Source of the DNA: Trueperaceae bacterium
GTDB taxonomy: Bacteria > Deinococcota > Deinococci > Deinococcales > Trueperaceae
DNA length: 18,055 nt
Direction of reading: 5' to 3'
Assembly (NCBI GenBank): GCA_029210865.1
Contig: JARGGE010000017.1
Location: 1 to 18,055, forward strand
The translations under genes were made by a program, and so were the position numbers. The notes under the pieces were generated by a model, which saw nothing but the letters and a program-made list of their open reading frames with translations, did not search any database and was not told where the DNA came from. Below, in pieces: positions 6,593 through 15,105 of this stretch. The stretch's first letter is position 1. Each line of letters opens with the position of its first letter.

Positions 6593-8110
6593 ATGCACGC
6601 CACCACCACCGCCTGCGCCCTCGTGGGGCTCGAGCCGGTGCCGGTGACCGTCGAGGTGCTCGTGGCCGGCGGCCTGCCGGCGCTGCACGTGGTGGGCCTC
6701 GGCGACGCTGCGGTCATGGAGGCCAAGGAGCGGGTGCGAGCGGCGCTCAAGCACGGCGGCTGGGGGCTCCCGCCTTCGCGCGTCACGGTGAACCTGGCGC
6801 CGGCCGACCTGCGCAAGGCGGGCCCGGGGTACGACCTCGCCATCGCCCTCGCGGTGCTCGCCGCGCAGCGCCTGGTGCCGACCGGGCGGCTGGCCGCGGC
6901 GGTGGTCGTCGGCGAGCTGGCGCTCGACGGCACGGTGCGCGGTGTGCCGGGGGTGCTCGCGGCCGCGCTGCTCGCGCGCAGTACGAGCGCCCAGGTGTTG
7001 GTGCCCGCGGTCCACGCCGACGAGGCGCGGCTGGTCGCGGGCGTCGAGGTCGTCCCCGTGGCCACCCTCACCGACGCCGTCGCGTACGTCCGCAGCGGGC
7101 GTGCGCCTCCGCCGCCGACGGATCGCCCCCACGCCCCGGACCCGAGCGAGCCAGCGCTCGACCTGGCCGACGTCCGCGGCCACGCCGTCGCCCGCCGCGC
7201 GCTCGAGGTCGCGGCGGTCGGCGAACACCCGCTCCTGCTCGTGGGGCCGCCGGGCTGCGGCAAGTCGATGCTCGCGCGGCGGGCACCGGGGGTGTGGCCG
7301 CCGCTCGACGACGCCACCGCCTGGACGGCCACCCTCGTGCGCTCGGCCGCCGGCGCGCCCGTCACCGGGATGGTGCGCCGGGCGCCCTTCCGCGCCCCGC
7401 ACCACGGCGGCAGCGAGGCCGGCCTGCTGGGCGGCGGCCCGGCGCTGCGCCCGGGCGAGGTGACCCTCGCCCACGGCGGCGTGCTGTTCCTCGACGAGCT
7501 GCCCGAGTGGTCGCGGCGCGCGCTCGAGGGCTTGCGGCAACCGCTCGAGGAGGGCGTGGTGGCGCTCTCGCGAGCCCACGGGCGGCGCACCTACCCGGCG
7601 CGCTTCACACTGATCGCGGCGATGAACCCGTGTCCGTGCGGCCACGACGGCGACGGCGCGCAGCCCTGCCGCTGCCACCCCAGCGACCGCCGCCGCTACC
7701 AAGGGCGCCTGAGCGGACCGCTGCTCGATCGCTTCGACCTGCGCCTGAGGCTGCCCCGGCTGGGGCCCGACGACGTGATCGGCCGCGCCCGCGGCGAGGC
7801 GAGCGCGGACGTGGCGGCGCGGGTGGCGCGGGCGCGCGCCGTCGCGCTCGCCCGTCAGGGGTGCAGCAACGGGCGCCTGACCGGGGCCGCCCTCGATCGG
7901 CACGCCACGCTTGACCCAGCGACGACCCGGCTGCTCGCGCGGGCCGCCGCGGCGGGGCACGTCTCGGCGCGGGGCGCGGAGCGCCTGCGCCGCGTCGCCC
8001 GCAGCCTGGCCGACCTGGAGGGCGCGCCGCGCGTCACCGCGGCGCACCTGGCCGAGGCGCTCGCCTACCGCTCCGAACCGTTCGCGCCCCGCGGCGACGA
8101 GCGAGCGTGA
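6593..8110 (+). CDS. comM: ComM-type Mg chelatase-like AAA+ ATPase (505 aa)
   Basis: ComM is a hexameric AAA+ helicase that promotes branch migration when incoming single-stranded DNA is integrated during natural transformation. The N-terminal ChlI-like domain (about 1-150) has ALVGLEPVPVTVEV, VVGLGDAAVMEAKERVRAAL, VNLAPADLRKAGPGYDLA and VGELALDGTVRGVPG. The AAA+ core has Walker A GPPGCGKS (218-225), the FRAPHHGGSEAGLLGG segment, Walker B LFLDELPEW (D301, E302) and the Cys cluster NPCPCGH...CRC (C347, C349, C359, C361) typical of the family. The C-terminal Mg_chelatase_C region includes SARGAERLRRVARSLADLEG. ATG 6593 is chosen because the conserved domain begins at once; the frame is open back to 6449 but that stretch holds only repeats. 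The length is normal for ComM. The gene ends 112 bp before the oxidase promoter. Confidence 0.95.
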   Translation: MHATTTACALVGLEPVPVTVEVLVAGGLPALHVVGLGDAAVMEAKERVRAALKHGGWGLPPSRVTVNLAPADLRKAGPGYDLAIALAVLAAQRLVPTGRLAAAVVVGELALDGTVRGVPGVLAAALLARSTSAQVLVPAVHADEARLVAGVEVVPVATLTDAVAYVRSGRAPPPPTDRPHAPDPSEPALDLADVRGHAVARRALEVAAVGEHPLLLVGPPGCGKSMLARRAPGVWPPLDDATAWTATLVRSAAGAPVTGMVRRAPFRAPHHGGSEAGLLGGGPALRPGEVTLAHGGVLFLDELPEWSRRALEGLRQPLEEGVVALSRAHGRRTYPARFTLIAAMNPCPCGHDGDGAQPCRCHPSDRRRYQGRLSGPLLDRFDLRLRLPRLGPDDVIGRARGEASADVAARVARARAVALARQGCSNGRLTGAALDRHATLDPATTRLLARAAAAGHVSARGAERLRRVARSLADLEGAPRVTAAHLAEALAYRSEPFAPRGDERA

Positions 8111-8222
8111 CCTAAGGCACACTTCCTCATGGAGCGCCAGGTACGAACGTCCCTGGTTCGCGTCGAACGCACGACGGTACAACGCCCTCCGAGACGTGTC
8201 CCGAACGTGCCCGGGTGGGGTC

Positions 8223-8250
8223 TTGACGAACCGAAGGGGCATGCTAGCCT
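8223..8250 (+). promoter_or_regulatory. Sigma-70-type promoter of the cytochrome oxidase operon
   Basis: TTGACG (8223-8228), a 16-nt spacer and TAGCCT (8245-8250) match the housekeeping promoter pattern. Transcription would begin near 8257, leaving a leader of about 63 nt before the ctaC start at 8320. Confidence 0.65.
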
Positions 8251-8319
8251 GTCGCGACTACACTGCCGGGACGTTTTCATCTGGTCCCGTGACCTTCCAC
8301 CCCTTAGGAGGACGACAAC

Positions 8320-9421
8320 GTGCAAGCAAGACGATGGCGCTTGGGGGGGCTCCTGCTCGCGGCCACGCTGTTGCTCGCCGGCTGCGAGTTCGCCGGCCCA
8401 CAGAGCGCGCTGGACCCGCAGGGTCCAGTCGCGCAAGCTCAGAAGGACATCTTCCTCTGGACGTTCTGGCTCAGCTGGCCGGTGATGATCGGGGTCTTCG
8501 GGACCTTGATCTTCGCGATCGTGCGCTTCCGTGCCAAGAACGCTTCCGACGCGAAGGCGATCCCCACCCAGACCCATGGCAACACGACGCTCGAGATCAC
8601 GATGACGGTCGTCGCCACCGTGATCGTGGTGCTCGTCGCCGTGCCCACCGTCCGCACGATCTTCGCCACCGAGCAGCGCGTCGACGTCACGGCGCTCGAG
8701 CCCGGCGACGTCCTCGTCAAGGCGACCGGCTACCAGTGGTGGTTCAAGTTCGAGTACCCCGAGCTGGGCATCACCACCGCGAACGAGCTGATCATCCCCG
8801 CGGGCCGTCGCGTCGTGGTCGAGCTCGACTCCGCCGACGTGCTCCACAGCTTCTGGGTGCCCAACCTGGCCGGCAAGCGCGACATGATCCCCAACAACCG
8901 CAACCAGGTCTGGTTCGTCGCCGACCAGCCGGGCACGTACTACGGACAGTGCGCCGAGCTGTGCCTGGGCGCGCACGCGTACATGCGCTTCCGCGTGATC
9001 GCCGAGGACGACGCCGGGTTCGACGCCTGGGTCGCCGCCTTCCAAGGCGCCGCCGACCAGGTCGTCCAAGCGGACCCGTTGGTCCAGCGCGGTCAACAGC
9101 TCGTCGCGCAGAAGGGCTGCATCGGCTGCCACACGATCGACGGCTACTACGCGAACGTCCCGGTCGGCAACCCCGACTTCCCGAACCTCACCAACTTCGG
9201 CCTCCGCACCACGGTGGGCGCCGCGGTCCTCGACAACACCCCCGAGAACCTCGCCGCATGGCTGCGCGACCCTCAGGCGGTCAAGCCCACGAACCGCATG
9301 CCGACGCTCTGGGTCGTCGACGACCCGAACGCCGACGAGGAGATCGACGCCATCGTCGCGTACCTGCTCAGCCTCGGCGTCCCGGACGCCGCGTCCGCTG
9401 CGCTCGCCCAAGGAGGGCTCC

Positions 9422-9435
<14 letters not shown>
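8320..9435 (+). CDS. ctaC: Cytochrome c oxidase subunit II with C-terminal cytochrome c domain, caa3 type (371 aa)
   Basis: Subunit II takes electrons from cytochrome c through the binuclear CuA centre and passes them to heme a in subunit I. The N-terminus is a lipoprotein signal with lipobox LAGC (Cys22). Two membrane helices follow at about 45-70 and 88-115. The periplasmic cupredoxin domain has QWWFKFEYP, H176 in LHSFWVP, and the CuA set C211-x3-C215-x3-H219-x2-M222. A fused class I cytochrome c domain follows, with heme site C267-IG-C270-H271 and a likely axial Met327 in NRMPT. This fusion defines caa3 oxidases. The start is GTG 8320, with TAGGAGG (8305-8311) 8 nt upstream. The stop lies 14 bases inside ctaD, suggesting translational coupling. 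Confidence 0.96.
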
Positions 9436-11325
<1,890 letters not shown>

Positions 11326-11329
<4 letters not shown>

Positions 11330-11949
11330 GCGCCACACCAGCGACCACCGCTGCCGTCACCCCGGGCATGGAATCCGGCCACTACCGCAGCACCAAGCTT
11401 CCCGACATCAAGCTGATGATGTGGATCTTCCTGGCGTCCGACACCATGTTCTTCGGGACGCTGATCGGCACCTACCTCGTCTACAAGGGGCGCAGCCTCG
11501 TCGGCCCGTACCCGGTCGAGGTCCTCGACATCCCCCTCACGACGGTCTCGACCTTCGTGCTGCTGATGTCGTCCTTCCTGATGGTGCTCGCGCTCCACGC
11601 CCTGCGCCAGGACGACACCTTCCGCTTCCGCTTGTGGACCTTCGGGGTGGCCTTCTTCGGGTCGATCTTCCTCGGCTTCCAGGTCTACGAGTTCGCCCAC
11701 TTCGTCGACCTGGGCCTGACCCTGCAGGGCAACCTGTTCGGCACCACCTTCTTCGTCCTGACCGGCACCCACGGGGTGCACGTCACCATCGGGGTGATCT
11801 GGCTCCTGTCGATCCTGGTCCACTCCTTCGTCAAACCGTGGACGAGCAAAGACGAGGTCTACCTCGAGGTCGCCGGTCTGTACTGGCACTTCGTCGACGT
11901 CGTCTGGATCGTCATCTTCACGGTCGTCTACCTCGTCGAGTTCGCGTGA
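11326..11949 (+). CDS. ctaE: Cytochrome c oxidase subunit III (207 aa)
   Basis: Subunit III is a membrane protein that stabilises subunit I and supports proton uptake. The GTG start at 11326 overlaps the ctaD stop as GTGA (11326-11329). About 30 polar residues precede five membrane helices, beginning with KLMMWIFLASDTMFFGTLIG. Family motifs include SDTMFFG, FQVYEF, the TGTHGVHV segment and the terminal YWHFVDVVWI. Seven-helix versions have two more N-terminal helices; here those are probably the two extra helices at the end of ctaD, the arrangement known from Bacillus. Weak AAGGGGG precedes the start, so coupling to ctaD is likely. The subunit IV gene follows after 19 bases. Confidence 0.95.
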
Positions 11950-11968
11950 GCCGGAGGTCCTGAGAACG

Positions 11969-13051
11969 ATGGCGGAACACAAGAAGCACGGCGGCGTCGG
12001 GATCTACGTGGTCGTCGCGTTGATCCTCGCCGTGATCACCTACGTCGAGTTCGCGATCGTCGAGCACCCGGTCGCCTGGCTCACCTCCGGCCAAGTGATG
12101 TTCTGGCTGGTCGCCATGTCGGTCGTGAAGTTCTGGATGGTCATCTGGTTCTTCATGCACCTGCGCGACGACCCGAAGATCTACACCGGGTTCTTCTCGT
12201 CGGGCATGTTCATCGCCATGGGCACCTTCGTGGCGCTCTCGCTCATGTTCGTGCTGCCCGCGTCGGTGGCGCCGACCGCGAACGCCGCCGAGGTCGCATC
12301 GCGGACGGCGGTGCTCGCCGCCCTCCGGGGTGGCGAGGAACGCGCGGCCGACGAGGCCGACGTGCACGCTGCCGATCCAGCCGGTGGCCACGGGGCGGCC
12401 GACCTGCCCGAGGACGTCGCGGCCAACATCGCATCGGACGGCGCGAGCCGCTCGCAGGCCGAGCGAGCCGACAGCCCGCGGCCCAAGGACCTCTCGCTCG
12501 CGATCGTGCCCCCCGCGGCGGCGACCGACGGCTTCGAGGTCTCGTTCGAGGACGTTGTCGCCGAGGCGGTCGTGGCCGAACCCGAGCCCGAGGCGCCCGC
12601 GGCGGGCGTGAACGTGCTCGCGCAGGCGGGTGCCGCGAACCCGGAGTACGACACCGAGCTCGGCGCCACCACCTTCACCAGCAACTGCGTCGCCTGCCAC
12701 CAGGCCACCGGCCTCGGCCTCCCCAGCGTCTTCCCACCCCTCGCCGGCCACACCGACGAGCTCTACGCCGCCGACGGCGGACGCACCTACCTCATCGACG
12801 TCCTCCTCTACGGCCTCCAAGGCCCCATCACCGTCGACGGCACCGCCTACAACGGCCTCATGCCCGCCTGGGCGCAACTCAGCGACGACCAGATCGCCGC
12901 CGTCGTCAACCACGCCCTCGCCGGCTTCGACGGCGTCCCCGCCCCCGACGGCTTCGACGCCATCCGCCCCGACGAAGTCGCCGCCCAACGCGACCAGGGC
13001 CTCACCGGCCCCGACGTCCTCGAACTCCGCAACGCGCTCGCGCTCGAGTGA
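11969..13051 (+). CDS. Fusion of cytochrome c oxidase subunit IV and a class I cytochrome c (360 aa)
   Basis: Residues 1-96 look like prokaryotic subunit IV (CtaF/COX4 type): helices at about 10-31, 41-63 and 73-95, with VKFWMVIWFFMHLRDDPKIYTGFF typical of the family. A linker of some 130 residues rich in Ala, Glu, Asp and Pro follows, then a cytochrome c domain at about 225-345. The heme site is C240-VA-C243-H244, followed by QATGLGLPSVFPPLAGH, and the axial ligand is probably Met298 (NGLMPAW). Subunit IV normally ends near 100 residues. Codon use changes sharply at about 12662: in the last 129 codons 112 end in C, whereas in the first 100 only 55 do. The start is ATG 11969 with GGAGG (11953-11957) 11 nt upstream. 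The fused heme could feed CuA or the heme of ctaC, but that role is inference. Confidence 0.92.
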   Translation: MAEHKKHGGVGIYVVVALILAVITYVEFAIVEHPVAWLTSGQVMFWLVAMSVVKFWMVIWFFMHLRDDPKIYTGFFSSGMFIAMGTFVALSLMFVLPASVAPTANAAEVASRTAVLAALRGGEERAADEADVHAADPAGGHGAADLPEDVAANIASDGASRSQAERADSPRPKDLSLAIVPPAAATDGFEVSFEDVVAEAVVAEPEPEAPAAGVNVLAQAGAANPEYDTELGATTFTSNCVACHQATGLGLPSVFPPLAGHTDELYAADGGRTYLIDVLLYGLQGPITVDGTAYNGLMPAWAQLSDDQIAAVVNHALAGFDGVPAPDGFDAIRPDEVAAQRDQGLTGPDVLELRNALALE

Positions 13052-13064
13052 GGGACTGACCAGC

Positions 13065-13895
13065 ATGGACGGCATCTACGTCGGTTGGCAGCTCGACCCC
13101 GTCCTCATCGGCGGGATCCTCGCGCTCGGCGTCGCGTACACGCTGGCCACCGGCCCGCTGCGCGCCCGGCTGGCGCCCGACCAGCCCTACCCGGCCGCCG
13201 CCGCGCGCTGGTTCTACGCGGGCCTCGTGCTGATGTACCTGGTCGAAGGGTCGCCGCTCCACGACCTCGCCGAGCGCTACCTGCTCTCGGCGCACATGGT
13301 GCAGCACCTGCTGCTCGCCTACGTGGTGGCGCGCATGCTGATCGTCGGCGTGCCGGCGTGGCTGTGGCGCTCGCTGCTGCTGCATCCGCTGGTGTTCCCG
13401 ACCGCGCGGGTGCTGCTGCGACCGGTGGTGACCTTCACCGTCTTCGCCGTCTCGTTCGCCGTGTGGCACGTGCCGACCTTCTACCAAGCCGCGCTGCTCA
13501 GCTCGTGGGTGCACCACGTCGAGCACGTCCTCTTCCTGGTCACCGCGATCATGCTCTGGTGGCCCATCCTCAGCCCGATCGAGGAGCTCCCCAAGGCGCC
13601 GTACGTGGTGCGGTTGGCGTACCTCTTCGTCATCCCGATCTCGCAGTTGCCCGTGTTCGCCGGCATCACCTTCCACCCCGACGTCATCTACCCGGTCTAC
13701 GCGATGGCGCCGCGGGCGTTCGGGCTCGACGTCCTGTCCGACCAGGCGCTCGCCGGGGCGATCATGAAGGTGTTCGGTCTGCTCTTCTTCGGGCTCCCCT
13801 TCGCGCGCATCTTCTTCGACTGGTACCAGCGCGAGAACGGGCGCTCCATCACGCAGCGCGACATGCGCCCGACCGCCGAACCGATCGCGTCGTGA
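13065..13895 (+). CDS. ctaG: Cytochrome c oxidase assembly factor CtaG, caa3 type (276 aa)
   Basis: The protein matches the caa3_CtaG family (Bacillus CtaG type, not the Cox11-like CtaG of proteobacteria), a polytopic membrane protein needed for active caa3 oxidase, probably in copper delivery to the CuB site. About seven hydrophobic segments are visible. Conserved polar motifs in the helices are SAHMVQHLLL, FAVWHVPTFYQAAL, WVHHVEHVLFL and WWPILSP; the paired His residues are plausible metal ligands. The length is normal for the family. The start is ATG 13065, 13 bases after the subunit IV fusion gene; TGAGGG at 13049-13054 is a weak ribosome site, so coupling is likely. Its stop overlaps the next gene as GTGA at 13892-13895. 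Confidence 0.93.
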   Translation: MDGIYVGWQLDPVLIGGILALGVAYTLATGPLRARLAPDQPYPAAAARWFYAGLVLMYLVEGSPLHDLAERYLLSAHMVQHLLLAYVVARMLIVGVPAWLWRSLLLHPLVFPTARVLLRPVVTFTVFAVSFAVWHVPTFYQAALLSSWVHHVEHVLFLVTAIMLWWPILSPIEELPKAPYVVRLAYLFVIPISQLPVFAGITFHPDVIYPVYAMAPRAFGLDVLSDQALAGAIMKVFGLLFFGLPFARIFFDWYQRENGRSITQRDMRPTAEPIAS

Positions 13896-14545
13896 CCGCC
13901 GCCACCCCGGTTCGCGGCATCGCCTTCGACTGGGGTGGCGTGTTCACGGTGGGCACCTTCGATGGCCGCGCCATCGTTCGGCTCGCCGCCCTCTACGGCC
14001 TCGAGCCCGCCGCCGTGCGCGCGCCGTACCTCGAGCGCATGGAGGCCTTCGAGATCGGCGGCCTCGACCTGCCCGGCTTCCAGGCGGCGCTCTCGCGCGA
14101 CCTCGGCCGTGAGGTGGACGCCGGGGCGTTCCGCACCGCCTTCCTCGACGCCCCCCTCGAGCGCGCGGCGACGTACGCGCTCCTCGCCGGCATCCCCGGG
14201 GGGTTCGTGGTCGGGATGCTCTCGAACAACGTGCCCGTGTTGTGCGACCGCGTCCGCGACGACGTCCGGACCGCGCGCATCGAGCGCTTCGTCTTCAGCA
14301 ACGAGATCGGCGTCCGCAAGCCCGAGCCGGCCGCCTTCGCGGCGCTCGAACAGGCGATGGGGCTCGAGCCTGCGGCCATCGTCTTCGTCGACGACGCCCC
14401 GGGCAACGTCGAGGCCGCCCGCACGCTGGGCTTCCAGGCGCTGCTCATCGACCGGCCCGCCGCATTCGCCGCGCGCTGGCGCGCGGCGCTGCCCGACCTC
14501 GCCCACCTGGTCGACGCACCCGGCTGGGGCGCGGACGACGCGTGA
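13892..14545 (+). CDS. HAD superfamily hydrolase (217 aa)
   Basis: This is a haloacid dehalogenase-like phosphatase or hydrolase with a helical cap, likely cytoplasmic; the substrate is unknown. Motif I is FDWGGV with nucleophile Asp13, and the usual second Asp (D+2) is replaced by Gly15. Motif II is LSNN (Ser111), motif III the Lys of RKPEP (Lys143), motif IV FVDDAPGNVEAA (Asp167, Asp168). The lack of D+2 is known in FDxGGV-type family members and makes classic phosphomonoesterase chemistry less certain. The cap lies at about 20-95. The start GTG 13892 overlaps the ctaG stop by four bases (GTGA), so the gene is translated with ctaG. This placement hints at a link to the oxidase, but simple co-transcription is also possible. 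Confidence 0.88.
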   Translation: MTAATPVRGIAFDWGGVFTVGTFDGRAIVRLAALYGLEPAAVRAPYLERMEAFEIGGLDLPGFQAALSRDLGREVDAGAFRTAFLDAPLERAATYALLAGIPGGFVVGMLSNNVPVLCDRVRDDVRTARIERFVFSNEIGVRKPEPAAFAALEQAMGLEPAAIVFVDDAPGNVEAARTLGFQALLIDRPAAFAARWRAALPDLAHLVDAPGWGADDA

Positions 14546-14561
14546 GCCGCCCGGACCGAGC

Positions 14562-15008
14562 GTGAGCGACCCCCACGACCAGCCCGAGCTCGCGGGTCCC
14601 CCCGTCGACGACGCCGACCAGCGCCCCGAGGCGCCGGGCGACGACCGCGACGTGCGCCGCGGCGCCCGCGCACAGGCCGGCCGCCGCGCCGTCCGGCTGC
14701 TGCAGGGGTACGTCTGGCACCCGCGTGAGGCGCCCGTCGACCTAGCGACGCACCTGCCCGCGACCCTCGACGGCGACGTCCACGTGCTGTGGGACCCGAT
14801 GCCGGCCGCGCCCTTCACCTTCTTCGACGACGGCACCCTGTCGGCCACCCAGCAGGTCTACCAGCTGACCGTGCTGCGCTTCGTCGACGACGGCGACGAC
14901 GCGGCCACCGTGCTCGCCTGGGTCGCCGAACGCCTCCAGGCGGCGCTCGAGGGCACCCCCGAGGGCGTCGGCTGGCAGGTGCTCGAGGACCTGCGCGACG
15001 TCTTCTGA
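14562..15008 (+). CDS. Hypothetical protein, last gene of the oxidase operon (148 aa)
   Basis: I do not recognise a family. The GTG start lies 16 bases after the HAD gene stop, with no strong ribosome site, so it was chosen by spacing and by the good codon pattern of the frame. Residues 1-40 are rich in Asp, Pro, Gly and Arg and are probably disordered. Residues 41-148 look like a small alpha/beta domain: RRAVRLLQGYVWHPRE, HVLWDPMPAAPFTFFDDG, then QQVYQLTVLRFVDDGDDAATVLAWVAERLQAALEG (99-131) and a terminal helix. There is no signal peptide or membrane segment and no cysteine, so heme or copper binding through Cys is unlikely. Its context makes it a candidate accessory factor for oxidase production, which is inference only. 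Confidence 0.65.
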   Translation: MSDPHDQPELAGPPVDDADQRPEAPGDDRDVRRGARAQAGRRAVRLLQGYVWHPREAPVDLATHLPATLDGDVHVLWDPMPAAPFTFFDDGTLSATQQVYQLTVLRFVDDGDDAATVLAWVAERLQAALEGTPEGVGWQVLEDLRDVF

Positions 15009-15017
15009 AGCGCGGTC

Positions 15018-15049
15018 GCTCGCGCCGATCGGCTCGTGCGGTCGCGAGC
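15018..15049 (+). terminator. Weak hairpin after the oxidase operon
   Basis: GCTCGCG (15018-15024) pairs with CGCGAGC (15043-15049) across an 18-nt loop that itself contains the palindrome CCGATCGG. It begins 10 bases after the last operon stop. There is no T-run and the loop is long, so a terminator role is uncertain. Confidence 0.3.
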
Positions 15050-15090
15050 ACAAGGCTCCACCGTCGGGGACCCCCGGCCCGCCAGACGCG

Positions 15091-15105
15091 TGCTAGCTTC
15101 CGCTC
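15091..15105 (+). promoter_or_regulatory. Extended -10 promoter of the MFS gene, probably leaderless
   Basis: TGC TAGCTT (15091-15099) matches an extended -10 box (TGn then TAnnnT) and ends 6 nt before the GTG start at 15106. This places the expected transcription start on the start codon. No -35 box or ribosome binding site is seen, which fits a leaderless mRNA. Confidence 0.45.

Noticed and set aside
8137..8173. Short alternative stems (CCAGG/CCTGG, CGAAC/GTTCG) after comM, as a terminator or riboswitch
   Set aside because: The stems are only 5 bp, mutually exclusive and without a T-run, and they lie upstream of the promoter, so they are not part of the oxidase leader; chance is sufficient in such GC-rich DNA.
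5846..8242. A 798-codon open frame on the - strand covering comM and part of the lipoprotein gene
   Set aside because: The comM frame on the + strand has all AAA+ motifs; the opposite frame has none and also runs through the comM upstream repeats.
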